Part shown: positions 10,896-21,899 of the stretch, one piece after another
Layout of the letters: each line of letters begins with the position of its first letter
Position numbering within the stretch: the first letter of the stretch is position 1
DNA from: Prosthecodimorpha staleyi
Lineage (GTDB): Bacteria > Pseudomonadota > Alphaproteobacteria > Rhizobiales > Ancalomicrobiaceae
DNA length: 64,000 nt
Assembly: GCF_018729455.1 (NCBI RefSeq)
Contig: NZ_JAHHZF010000004.1
Location: forward strand, 1 to 64,000
Direction: 5' to 3'
Notes under the pieces: generated by a model
The model's database searches: none
Told to the model about the DNA's origin: nothing
The model's input: only the letters and a program-made list of their open reading frames with translations
Translations under genes and position numbers: made by a program

Positions 10896-11564
10896 TCAGT
10901 CGCTCGTGAACCGCAGCGCCGCGGCGGCGGCGATCGGGCCGATCACGGCGGAAAACAGCGTCAGCGCCGAGAGAAGCAGGAACGGCGTCAGGAACGGGGC
11001 CGGCTGCAGGACGGGTGCGTTGGCGGCGGCGACGCCGAAGATCAGGATCGGCACCGTCAGCGGCAGGACCAGGATGGCGAGCAGTAGCCCGCCGCGGCGC
11101 AGCGTCACCGTCAGCCCCGCCCCGATCGCCCCGATGAAGGTCAGCGCCGGCGTGCCGACCGCAAGCGTCAGCATGGTCGAGCCGATCGCGATCGGCTCCA
11201 TGTTCATGAACACCGCCAGGAGCGGCGAGATCAACACCAGCGGCAGGCCGGTGGCGACCCAATGGGCGGCGCATTTGATCAGCACGACCAGTTCCAGCGG
11301 CTCCTCGCCCATCAGGATCAGGTCGAGCGTACCGTCGTCGCGGTCGGCCTGGAACAGCCGGTCGAGCGAGAGCAGGGTTGCCAGCAGGGCGCCGATCCAC
11401 AGGATGGCCGGGCCGATCCGGGCGAGCAGGTTCAGGTCCGGCCCGACCCCGAACGGGTAGACGGTGACGACGATCAGGAAGAACAGCGCGCCCATCAGGG
11501 CGCCACCGCCGACCCGGGTGGCGAGCCGCAGCTCGCGGATGAACAGCGCACCGATCGGGCTCAT
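10896..11564 (-). CDS. ccmB: Heme exporter / cytochrome c maturation protein CcmB
   Basis: CcmB is the permease subunit of the CcmAB transporter that drives heme-ligand release from holo-CcmE during cytochrome c maturation. The 222-residue protein has six hydrophobic segments and the conserved opening [22 protein letters not shown], here split by eye as ELRLATR and GALFFLIV. Other family features are [14 protein letters not shown] and [20 protein letters not shown]. Its ATG overlaps the ccmA stop (ATGA), so synthesis is coupled to CcmA. Confidence 0.95.
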   Translation of the reverse strand: MSPIGALFIRELRLATRVGGGALMGALFFLIVVTVYPFGVGPDLNLLARIGPAILWIGALLATLLSLDRLFQADRDDGTLDLILMGEEPLELVVLIKCAAHWVATGLPLVLISPLLAVFMNMEPIAIGSTMLTLAVGTPALTFIGAIGAGLTVTLRRGGLLLAILVLPLTVPILIFGVAAANAPVLQPAPFLTPFLLLSALTLFSAVIGPIAAAAALRFTSD

Positions 11565-12205
11565 CCGGCGATCTCCTCGGCCATGCCGGCCGGCGCCAGG
11601 ACGAGCGACCGGACGGCGGAGAACAGCAGCGGCTGGTGGGTGGCGGCGACGACGATGCCGCCGGCCTGCTGATGGCCGGCAACGATCGCCGTGAAGCGGG
11701 CTTCGGAGGCGGCGTCGAGCGCCGAGGTCGGCTCGTCGAGCAGCCAGATCGGGCGGTTCGAGACCAGGAGCCGAGCGAGCGACAGCCGCCGGCGCTGACC
11801 GGCGGAGAGATAGGCGGCGGGCAGGCCGGCCAGATGGCCAATCCCGACCGCCTCCAGCGCCGCATCCGCGCTCGCCGCCCGCCGGCCGAAGAAGCCGCGC
11901 CAGAAGCCGAGATTTTCCTCGACCGTCAAGGCCGGCTTGAGGGCATCGGCATGACCGAAATAATGCGCCTGCTGGGCGATCGAAAGGTCCGCATCGCCCC
12001 CCTCCAGCGCGATCCTGCCCTCGCTCGCCGCGACCAGGCCGGCGATCACCCGCAAAAGCGTCGACTTGCCGGCGCCGTTTGGGCCGGTGACGACGAGCGC
12101 CTCACCGCCCGAAACGGAAAAGGCGAGATCGTGGAAGACGAGCCGCCCGCCGCGCTGGCAGGCAAGCCCTCGCGCATCGAGCCGAAGTGGCGGAAAGGCA
12201 GGCAT
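11561..12205 (-). CDS. ccmA: Cytochrome c maturation ATPase CcmA
   Basis: CcmA is the ABC ATPase partner of CcmB. The 214-residue protein has Walker [10 protein letters not shown] (41-49), a Q-loop near [13 protein letters not shown], signature LSAGQRRR (133-140) and Walker [13 protein letters not shown] (153-164). The ATG at 12205 gives the normal family length; the frame stays open upstream but those residues do not resemble CcmA. The ribosome-binding site is weak. The gene is divergent from acnA across about 290 bases, the arrangement seen in many Rhizobiales. Confidence 0.94.
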   Translation of the reverse strand: MPAFPPLRLDARGLACQRGGRLVFHDLAFSVSGGEALVVTGPNGAGKSTLLRVIAGLVAASEGRIALEGGDADLSIAQQAHYFGHADALKPALTVEENLGFWRGFFGRRAASADAALEAVGIGHLAGLPAAYLSAGQRRRLSLARLLVSNRPIWLLDEPTSALDAASEARFTAIVAGHQQAGGIVVAATHQPLLFSAVRSLVLAPAGMAEEIAG

Positions 12206-12330
12206 TTCGGCTGATTCCGATCCGGTTGGAGCGCCACCCGCTGCGCCGCACAAAAAAGCTGCAGCCCGTTGACCCACGCGACTCTCGTCTGACTGGCCTC
12301 GTCTTACGAAATTGGCTACAAGGCGCGCAA

Positions 12331-12363
12331 CCCGCGGCGACTGGCCGCGGGCTCCGGGTTTTT
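12331..12363 (+). terminator. Possible leader hairpin/attenuator ahead of acnA
   Basis: CCCGCGG (12331-12337) and CCGCGGG (12345-12351) form a perfect 7-bp stem with a 7-base loop. Seven bases later comes CGGG followed by five T (12359-12363). An alternative pairing of AACCCG (12329-12334) with CGGGTT (12355-12360) is also possible. It lies 132 bases before the acnA start and could terminate or attenuate a leader transcript. It could equally be a structured part of the ccmA leader read on the other strand. Confidence 0.3.
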
Positions 12364-12494
12364 CCCGAGACGGTCCGTCGCGGCCGCCGGTGTCCTCGCA
12401 GGATACCGCAGGTGCATCGCAAAACGCCGGCAGGCGCACCGCGACGACAAGCCCGACCAGGGGTCCCCGTCTCCAGCCGTGAAGGAAGGCCGCC

Positions 12495-15185
<2,691 letters not shown>

Positions 15186-15211
15186 GCAACAAAGCAGAAA
15201 TACAGATCATC

Positions 15212-15245
15212 GAGCCGCCGGGGCCTCTCCGGCGGCTCTTTTTTT
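15212..15245 (+). terminator. Rho-independent terminator of acnA
   Basis: A perfect 10-bp stem, GAGCCGCCGG (15212-15221) with CCGGCGGCTC (15229-15238), has a 7-base loop. It is followed directly by seven T (15239-15245) and starts 27 bases after the acnA stop. Confidence 0.95.
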
Positions 15246-15358
15246 CGGGTCGTCCGAATCGTTCGCGGCTTTCACCATCAAGCACCTCAACTTGGGTGAG
15301 CGTCACACCGACGTGACTCGCACTTGAAGCGCCGCGGGCGTATGAGCCAGGGGACAGG

Positions 15359-16129
15359 TTGGAAGGCAGAGGCGGTGGAGCGGTGAGTTACTTCGTCGGA
15401 ATCGCGATGACCATCGCCGCGGGAAGCTGCGCCTTGACCCCCGCCGAGGCGGGCGAAAAGCCGCGAGCGGTCCTGGAGCTGTTCACCAGCCAGGGTTGCT
15501 CGTCGTGTCCGCCTGCCGATGCCCTGATGAACCAGATCGTCGAGGACAAGAGCCTGCTGGCCCTGACCTTCCCGGTCGACTACTGGGATTTTCTGGGCTG
15601 GAAGGATACGTTCGCGCGTCCCGAATATACGCAGCGCCAGCGCGGCTATGCCGCCGGCCGGCATGATCGGGCGGTCTATACCCCGCAGATGGTGGTCAAT
15701 GGCCGCGAACATGTGGTCGGCAGCAATCAGGCCGCAATCGAGCGGACGGTGGCCAGTCACGAGCGGATGGATGCCCTGCCGGTTGACCTGGATATCGATA
15801 TCAAGGGCGATGTGGTCGTCGCCAGGGTCGGCGGCTCGGTGGCCGGTGTCGAGACCAAGGCCACGCTCTGGCTGGTCACCTACGACCTGCGCCGCTCGGT
15901 ACCGATCGCACGTGGCGAGAACAAGGGTCGGACGGTCGTCTACAGCCATGTCGTGCGCCAGGTGCAGCCGATCGGTATGTGGAAAGGCCAGGCGATGACG
16001 GTGGAACTGCCCCGTCACGAATTGATGCCGGATCGCGATGTCGGCATGGCGATCATGCTCCAGCCCGATCGGGACTCCGGGCTGGGTCCGATCCTGGGCG
16101 CCGCCATGCTGACCGGTCCGTCCAGCTGA
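15359..16129 (+). CDS. DUF1223 thioredoxin-like exported protein
   Basis: This 256-residue DUF1223 protein has the characteristic thioredoxin-like motif TSQGCSSCPPADAL after a signal-like N-terminus. Other family features are DYWDFLGWKDTFA and YTPQMVVNG. The CSSC pair suggests a redox or metal-related role, but the family function is not established. I start at TTG 15359 because AGGGG lies 5 bases upstream. GTG at 15383 is an alternative that would leave a short, uncharged signal. Its position directly after acnA is typical of Rhizobiales. Confidence 0.85.
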   Translation: MEGRGGGAVSYFVGIAMTIAAGSCALTPAEAGEKPRAVLELFTSQGCSSCPPADALMNQIVEDKSLLALTFPVDYWDFLGWKDTFARPEYTQRQRGYAAGRHDRAVYTPQMVVNGREHVVGSNQAAIERTVASHERMDALPVDLDIDIKGDVVVARVGGSVAGVETKATLWLVTYDLRRSVPIARGENKGRTVVYSHVVRQVQPIGMWKGQAMTVELPRHELMPDRDVGMAIMLQPDRDSGLGPILGAAMLTGPSS

Positions 16130-16321
16130 TCCGGCCCGCCGCTCGTCCGGCCACTTGACGACAAAGGTCCGGCATCTGCGTTCCGCGCATGCTCGACCGC
16201 GATGGCGGTGAAATCGAAGATGGAGAGCAAGGCTCTCTCCGGGCAACCGGCTTCGATCGGGAGCATTCTGCGCAAACAAGAATGCGGAACACCATCCGAC
16301 CGCTTCGGATCGGGTGCCGCT

Positions 16322-16711
16322 CTAGAACTCGACCAGCCTCGGTTTCTTCTCCAGAACCGCGAGGACGCGGCCGAGGTCGGCGCCGCGCTTCAGAACCATG
16401 CCGCCTTGCGCGACAATCGAATACTGGCCCTGGCGGCCGGCCAGTTTCGGGTCCTTCTCGATTCGATAGAGCGGCGCTTCGGCGGTTCGACGGAAGACCG
16501 AGAAGACGGCTCGGTCGCGGCGATGGTCGATGGCGTAGTCGCGCCATTCGCCATCGGCCACCATGCGCCCGTAGAGCTTCAGAATCTCGAACAATTCGCG
16601 CCGATCGAAGGTGACGGGCAGAACGGTCTTTCCACCGCCATGGGGAAAGGCGAACACCACGCCGTCGGCGGATGGCCGGCTGGGTTCGTCACTCTGGTCC
16701 CATTCGCTCAA
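16322..16711 (-). CDS. DUF2794 protein
   Basis: This 129-residue protein matches the DUF2794 family known from alphaproteobacteria. Its conserved core includes VTFDRRELFEILKLYGRMVADGEWRDYAID, seen here as FDRRELFEILKLYG and GEWRDYAIDH, and it ends in KRGADLGRVLAVLEKKP. There is no signal or membrane segment, so it is cytoplasmic. Function is unknown. It converges on DUF1223 across about 190 bases that contain a small GAGAGC/GCTCTC hairpin without a T-tract. Confidence 0.85.
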   Translation of the reverse strand: MSEWDQSDEPSRPSADGVVFAFPHGGGKTVLPVTFDRRELFEILKLYGRMVADGEWRDYAIDHRRDRAVFSVFRRTAEAPLYRIEKDPKLAGRQGQYSIVAQGGMVLKRGADLGRVLAVLEKKPRLVEF

Positions 16712-17264
16712 TCCGCACCCCTCCTCCGTCCTTGACCCCGATATCGGGCAGCCCGCGCGGTCTGCAGCGGGACCGCATTCCGGCGCCTGGAAACAGCGAG
16801 CCGGCTGATCATCGCGTTGCCGGCCCGGGAAGGCAAGAACCGCCTGCGCACCGGCCGCATCGCCGGGCCGGCAGTCGGAGACCGGCGCCCCGCCGAGTCC
16901 GCCACGGGGTCTCGAATTCGACGAATTATATAATATTTATCAATAACTTAAAGGAGAATTGTTTCCGCTCTGTTTTCTTGCTTTCGCCGCAATCCGGACA
17001 ATCGCGAGCCACGTTGCCCACCGACAGTCGGTATCGGTTCCGGTTGGTTCGGCCCGATGGCTCGACCGGTTTATTCAGCCCCCCAGCCCCCCGGACGGGC
17101 TGTCGGGTCGGACCTCCGGAACCCCGAAACCCCCGATCGAATGACGACCTGACCTGACGGGCCCCGCGAGGGCCCGTCCGTTTGTCGGGCATCCCCCGGG
17201 CGAACGCGCTGCGCTCGGTTGCGCGGCCGGATGCCGTCGGGACAAGTCCCCGGACGGGAGCCGC
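16712..17264. other. AT-rich intergenic region with a possible small RNA or short ORF
   Basis: This 553-base gap has a sharply AT-rich patch at about 16917-16975 with a perfect TATAAT (16929-16934) on the plus strand. AAGGAG lies at 16951-16956. A TTG at 16959 opens a 61-codon frame ending at 17144, but the spacing to AAGGAG is only 2 bases. A GACGGGCCC/GGGCCCGTC hairpin (17156-17178) ends in CGTTTG. This could be a roughly 220-base small RNA or a short peptide gene. No recognised RNA family or protein is evident. Confidence 0.3.
17156..17184 (+). terminator. GC-rich hairpin, possible terminator
   Basis: GACGGGCCC (17156-17164) pairs perfectly with GGGCCCGTC (17170-17178) around a 5-base loop. 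Only three T follow at 17181-17183, so it is a weak intrinsic terminator at best. It would close any plus-strand transcript started in the AT-rich patch upstream. Confidence 0.35.
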
Positions 17265-18026
17265 CTATTCGGCCGCCACCGACGGCAGGGACTGCGGCCG
17301 GGACCCGACGGCGGATGCCCCCGCATGCCGGGCGGGATCGAGCCAGAGATCGAGGAAACGCTCCAGCCAGAGCCGGGTCTGGGCGTCATAGAGGGCGCGG
17401 CCCTCGAAATGATGCGGCCGGCCCTGAGCGCCCGGCAGATCGAAGCGCTCGGCGCCCCGCGTCGTCCAGCGATGCATCATGGCGAGGGTCAGCTCCGGGT
17501 GGAACTGGATGCCGTAGGCGGCCGGACCGACCTGGAAGGCCTGGTTCGGAAAACTCTCGCCCTCGGCCAGCAAGGTGCAGCCGCGAGGCAGGTCGAAGCC
17601 CTCCCGGTGCCACTGATAGACCTCGGTCGGCCAGGCCATCAGCGCCTTGCCGGCCTCGGTCGGGCAGAGCGGGTAGTAGCCGATCTCGACCAGCCCGTGC
17701 GGATTGGGGCCGACCCTGCCGCCGAGCTGGCGCACCAGCATTTGGGCGCCGAGGCAGATGCCGAGATAGGGCTTCTGTTCCGCCAGCGGCACGGCCAGCC
17801 AGTCTATCTCGCGCTTGACGAAGTCGTCCTCGTCGTTGGCACTCATCGGGCCGCCGAACACCACTGCACCGGCATAGTCCCGGAGCGTCTCCGGCAGGGG
17901 ATCGCCGTAGCGCGGGCGGCAGATGTCGAGCACGTAGCCGCGGCGAGTCAGCATCTGACCGACACGGCCGGGCGAGGAGGTCTCCTGGTGGAGAACGATA
18001 AGGATGCGCGGGAGCGGCTTGGCCAT
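17265..18026 (-). CDS. Class I glutamine amidotransferase-like protein
   Basis: This 253-residue protein has the class I GATase fold. The nucleophile cysteine is in YLGICLGAQML, the oxyanion region is VVFGGPMSAND, and the catalytic histidine is in YGIQFHPELTL. It has no synthetase domain, so it belongs to the stand-alone group related to gamma-glutamyl hydrolases and GMP-synthase-like amidotransferases. The actual substrate is unknown. The ATG at 18026 is preferred over a TTG 18 codons upstream because the encoded protein then starts just before the first beta strand (PRILIVLHQE). Confidence 0.85.
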   Translation of the reverse strand: MAKPLPRILIVLHQETSSPGRVGQMLTRRGYVLDICRPRYGDPLPETLRDYAGAVVFGGPMSANDEDDFVKREIDWLAVPLAEQKPYLGICLGAQMLVRQLGGRVGPNPHGLVEIGYYPLCPTEAGKALMAWPTEVYQWHREGFDLPRGCTLLAEGESFPNQAFQVGPAAYGIQFHPELTLAMMHRWTTRGAERFDLPGAQGRPHHFEGRALYDAQTRLWLERFLDLWLDPARHAGASAVGSRPQSLPSVAAE

Positions 18027-18102
18027 GGCGTCCGGGCGAAGATTCGTTCGCAAGTGCGAACCATCACACTCCTGAAACAATGGCCCGGGAAATGTGGCCG
18101 AA

Positions 18103-18573
18103 TCAACCGTCGTCTTCGGATTTGTCGAGGCGCGCTTCGACTTTCTTGCGGATCAGAACCCTGTCGCGGGTGCCGACATCGAGCAGCTCGGCCAGGCGCC
18201 ACACCGTGTTGTCCTCGAATTCATGCACCGCACCATCGGCCAGCACCATTTCCCAGAACATTTCGACCAGCGCCTGCCGGTCTTCCGACGGCAGCCGTCG
18301 CTTCAGGACCGCGGTGAAGCGATAGAGGTCGACGGCCTCCCGGTCGGCGCTCTGCGCGGCGGCCAGGAGCGCGGCGAGGCCGGCCTCGTCGAGATCGAAA
18401 TGCCGCATCAGGAGCCGTCGGCAGATCGCCTGCTCGGGCCCCGAAACCGTCCCGTCGATGCCGATCAGATGGACCATCAGGGCCGCGGTGGCGAGCCGGA
18501 CCTCGTCCTCAGGCGCCGGGGCCGGGGCACCGCCGGTGAGATCGGCGAAATAGGCTTTCAAGGCATCGAACAT
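18103..18573 (-). CDS. TerB-like protein
   Basis: This 156-residue all-helical protein has two acidic loops, GIDGTVSGPEQ and LADGAVHEFEDN, in the two-fold arrangement of TerB/DjlA-type domains that can bind metal. Such small TerB proteins are widespread in alphaproteobacteria and are rarely linked to tellurite. Function is unknown. It sits 76 bases upstream of the amidotransferase on the same strand and may share its transcript. Confidence 0.8.
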   Translation of the reverse strand: MFDALKAYFADLTGGAPAPAPEDEVRLATAALMVHLIGIDGTVSGPEQAICRRLLMRHFDLDEAGLAALLAAAQSADREAVDLYRFTAVLKRRLPSEDRQALVEMFWEMVLADGAVHEFEDNTVWRLAELLDVGTRDRVLIRKKVEARLDKSEDDG

Positions 18574-18734
18574 CGTGACCGCCGATCGTCGGCTGAGTGG
18601 AAGACCGGATCATAGGGGCCGGCGCCGCTTCGACAAGAAGCCGGCCGTCGAATGCCGGCATGCGCGCATCGGCCGGTGACAGAAACGCGTGCATTTCCTA
18701 TAGGAAACCGAGACAGAGCCTTGCCACGGTGCCC

Positions 18735-20978
18735 ATGCGGATCACGATTTTTTTGGCGGCGATCGCCAGCCTCCTTGCCCCGATCGCCACGGCCGGCGCC
18801 GACCCGGCGCCCTCCGAGCGGGTCCGCCGCCTCCTCGCCGGGATGACGCTGGAGGAGAAGATCGGCCAGCTCGACATGCCGTCCCATGGCGGGCATTACG
18901 ACCCGGCACGGGTCGCGGCCGGGCGGACCGGCGGCGTGCTGAATTTCGGCAGCCCGCGGGAGATCGCCGAAATCCGGGCGCTGAACGCGCAGTCGCGGTT
19001 GAAGATCCCGCTGATCTTCGGCCTGGACGTGATCCACGGCTACCGCACCCTGTTCCCGATGCCGCTCGCCGAGGCGGCCAGCTTCGATCCGGCCGTGGCC
19101 GAACAGGCGACCCGGTGGGCCGCGGTGGAGAGCCGCGCCGCCGGCCTCAATCTGACCTTCTCGCCGGTCGCCGACCTCGCGCGCGACCCGCGCTGGGGCC
19201 GGATCGTGGAGGGCGGCGGCGAGGATCCCATGCTGGCCGGCCTGTTCGCGGCGGCCCGCGTGCGCGGCTTCCACAGCGGCGGAATCGGCGCGACGCTGAA
19301 GCACTTCGCCGGCTACGGCGCCGTCGAGGGCGGGCGCGACTATGCACCGGCCGATATCTCCGAGGGCACGCTGCGCGACCGCTACCTGCCGCCCTACCGG
19401 ATGGCCGTGGAGGCCGGCGTCGACGTGGTCATGACCTCCTACATCCCGCTCAACGGCACGCCGACCACGGCCAGCCGCCGCCTGATGTCCGATATCCTGC
19501 GCGGCGAATGGGGCTTCCCGGGCTATGTCGTCTCCGACATGAACGCCATTCCGGAGATCGCGCTGCTCGGGGTCGCCGACGGCAACGGCGAGGCGGCCAA
19601 ACTGGCGCTGGAAGCCGGCGTCGACCAGGACATGGACGGCGAGGTCTATATCACCGAACTGGCCGGGCTGGTGCGCGACGGCACTCTGCCCGAGGCCGCG
19701 CTTGACCGGGCCGTCGCCCGGGTGCTGGCCACCAAGGAGCGGCTCGGCCTGTTCGACGAGCCGCCGTTCGACCCGGCCGCAGCCGCTGTGGTGCTCGGCC
19801 GCGCCGACATCCGCGCGGCGAGCCGGGCGCTTGCCGCCGAGACCTTCGTCCTGTTGCAGAACAAGGACGACGTGCTGCCGATCCGGCCGGAGACGCGCTC
19901 GATCGCCGTCGTCGGCGCCCTGGCGGCCTCCCAGACGGACACGCTCGGCAACAACGCCGCCCGCGCGCTTCCGGCCGAGACCATCACGGTGCTGGACGGC
20001 ATCAGGGCTCGCGCCCCGGCCGGAACCCGGGTCGATTTCGTCGAGGGCTGCGACACCGTCTGCACTTCCGATGCCGGCTTCGCGGCCGCCGTCGCCAAGG
20101 CCGCCGAGGCCGACCTGATCGTCGCCGTGCTCGGCGAGCCACAGGACCATTCCGGCGAAGGCGCCTCGCGCGCCAGTCTGGAACTGCCCGGTCGCCAGAC
20201 CGACCTACTCCGCCGCCTCGCCGCCACCGGCCGTCCGGTCGTGGTCGTGCTCTTCGCCGGCCGCCCGCTGACGCTGTCGGAAGCCGTCGATCCGGCCGCG
20301 GCGATCCTGCTCGCCTGGTATCCGGGCAGCGAAGGCGGCCATGCCGTCGCCGAGACCCTGTTCGGCGATCGCGATCCGGCCGGGCGGCTGCCGGTCACCT
20401 TCCCGCGCCATGTCGGCCAGGTACCGATCACCTACGACGCCCTGCCGACCGCCCGGCCCGGCAAGGTCGAGGACCGCTATACCAGCCGCTATCTGGATGT
20501 CGGGCTCGGGCCGCTGTTCCCCTTCGGCCACGGCCTCGGCTACACCCGCTTCACCCAGTCCGACGCCAGCATTGCGGCGCGCAAGCTCGGCCCGGACGAC
20601 CGGCTGACCGTTTCGGTGACCGTCGCCAATGCCGGCGACCGGCCGGGCCGCGAGGTCGTGCAGCTCTATGTGCGCGATGTGGTCGCCAGCCGCGCGCGGC
20701 CGGTGCGCGAGCTGAAGGCCTTCGGCAAGCTGCTCCTGGAGCCCGGCGAGAGCCGCGAGGTGGTGCTGTCGGTGCCCGTGCGCAGCCTCGGCTTCCATCG
20801 CGACGACGGCAGCTATGTGGTCGAGCCGGGCCGCTTCGACGTCTATCTCGGCTCCAACGCCGCCGCGCCGCTGATCGGCAGCGTGACGGTTTCGCCCGGC
20901 TACGAGGCACCGCCGGCCGGCCTGTCAGCCGAGCGGTTCGAAGCAGGCCACATGACGGTCATCGGCAAGCGCCCATAA
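18735..20978 (+). CDS. Periplasmic glycoside hydrolase family 3 (BglX-like beta-glucosidase)
   Basis: This 747-residue protein has a signal peptide (MRITIFLAAIAS, cleavage near AGADP). The order is a GH3 barrel, a GH3 C-terminal sandwich and a fibronectin-III-like domain (REVVQLYVRDVVASRARP). The nucleophile aspartate is in GYVVSDMNAI. A probable acid/base glutamate is in HSGEGASRASL. Substrate-loop motifs such as FGLDVIHGYRTLFP are intact. The likely role is hydrolysis of beta-linked glucosides or oligosaccharides in the periplasm. The ATG at 18735 begins the signal peptide. The last 54 bases overlap the end of the convergent ABC ATPase gene. Confidence 0.9.
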   Translation: MRITIFLAAIASLLAPIATAGADPAPSERVRRLLAGMTLEEKIGQLDMPSHGGHYDPARVAAGRTGGVLNFGSPREIAEIRALNAQSRLKIPLIFGLDVIHGYRTLFPMPLAEAASFDPAVAEQATRWAAVESRAAGLNLTFSPVADLARDPRWGRIVEGGGEDPMLAGLFAAARVRGFHSGGIGATLKHFAGYGAVEGGRDYAPADISEGTLRDRYLPPYRMAVEAGVDVVMTSYIPLNGTPTTASRRLMSDILRGEWGFPGYVVSDMNAIPEIALLGVADGNGEAAKLALEAGVDQDMDGEVYITELAGLVRDGTLPEAALDRAVARVLATKERLGLFDEPPFDPAAAAVVLGRADIRAASRALAAETFVLLQNKDDVLPIRPETRSIAVVGALAASQTDTLGNNAARALPAETITVLDGIRARAPAGTRVDFVEGCDTVCTSDAGFAAAVAKAAEADLIVAVLGEPQDHSGEGASRASLELPGRQTDLLRRLAATGRPVVVVLFAGRPLTLSEAVDPAAAILLAWYPGSEGGHAVAETLFGDRDPAGRLPVTFPRHVGQVPITYDALPTARPGKVEDRYTSRYLDVGLGPLFPFGHGLGYTRFTQSDASIAARKLGPDDRLTVSVTVANAGDRPGREVVQLYVRDVVASRARPVRELKAFGKLLLEPGESREVVLSVPVRSLGFHRDDGSYVVEPGRFDVYLGSNAAAPLIGSVTVSPGYEAPPAGLSAERFEAGHMTVIGKRP

Positions 20979-21899
20979 CACCGGCATCTCGGCGCGGCAC
21001 CGGGCTTGCGCGCGCGGGCAGCGGTCGGCGAGCGGGCAGGCGCCGGCCTCCGCTGCGCCCGGATCGCCGAGCCGGAAGGCGGCGTCCGCATGGGCGCCCG
21101 GATCGGCATCGAAATCCGGCAGGGCATCGACCAGGGCGCGGGTATAGGGATGGGCCGGCCGGGCGAACAGCGCCGCCGCCGGCCCGCTTTCCACCACCCG
21201 GCCGCGCAGCATGACCATGACCCGGTCGGCGACATGCTCGACCACCGCCAGGTCGTGGCTGATGAACAGATAGGTCAGCCCGCGCCGCTCTTTCAGGTCC
21301 ATCAAGAGGTTGAGAACCTGCGCCTGGACCGAGACGTCGAGCGCGGAGACCGGTTCGTCGGCGACCACCAGGGCCGGTTCGGTGATCAGCGCCCGGGCGA
21401 TCGCGACGCGCTGGCGCTGGCCGCCGGAGAATTCGTGCGGATAGCGGTGGAGCGCCGCCGCCGGCAGGCCGACCGCCTCCAGGATGGCCAGCACGCGCTC
21501 GCGCCGCGCGCGCCGGTCAAGACCCGGCTCGGCGACGGTCAGCGGTTCGGCGACGATCCGCTCCACGGTCAGGCGGGGATCGAGCGAGCCGTAGGGGTCC
21601 TGGAACACCATCTGGAAATGCCGCCGGCGCCGGCGCAGATCCGCCGCCGAAAGGGCGTTCAGATCCTCGCCGCGGAACAGGATGCGGCCCGCGTCGGGCC
21701 GCTCCAGCGCCATGGCGAGGCGGGCGAGCGTCGACTTGCCGGAGCCCGATTCGCCGACGATGCCGAGACTGACGCCGGGTTCGACCGTGAAATTGACGCC
21801 GTCCACCGCCGCAACCCGTGCGGCCGGCGTGAACAGGCCGCCACGGCCGACGGGATAGCGCCGCACCAGCGCCTCGGCGACGAGCAGGGGCCCGGTCAT
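20925..21899 (-). CDS. Oligopeptide/dipeptide ABC transporter ATPase (DppF/OppF type)
   Basis: This 324-residue ATPase has Walker [10 protein letters not shown], signature FSGGQRQR, Walker B LVVADEPVSALD and the C-terminal oligopeptide extension with four cysteines (ACPLADRCPRAQARC...ACFEPLG). That extension defines the Dpp/Opp group, where it can carry an Fe-S cluster. It is the last gene of the peptide operon. Its start overlaps the preceding ATPase stop (ATGA). Its 3' end overlaps the GH3 gene by 54 bases on the opposite strand. Confidence 0.92.
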   Translation of the reverse strand: MTGPLLVAEALVRRYPVGRGGLFTPAARVAAVDGVNFTVEPGVSLGIVGESGSGKSTLARLAMALERPDAGRILFRGEDLNALSAADLRRRRRHFQMVFQDPYGSLDPRLTVERIVAEPLTVAEPGLDRRARRERVLAILEAVGLPAAALHRYPHEFSGGQRQRVAIARALITEPALVVADEPVSALDVSVQAQVLNLLMDLKERRGLTYLFISHDLAVVEHVADRVMVMLRGRVVESGPAAALFARPAHPYTRALVDALPDFDADPGAHADAAFRLGDPGAAEAGACPLADRCPRAQARCRAEMPVLWALADDRHVACFEPLG

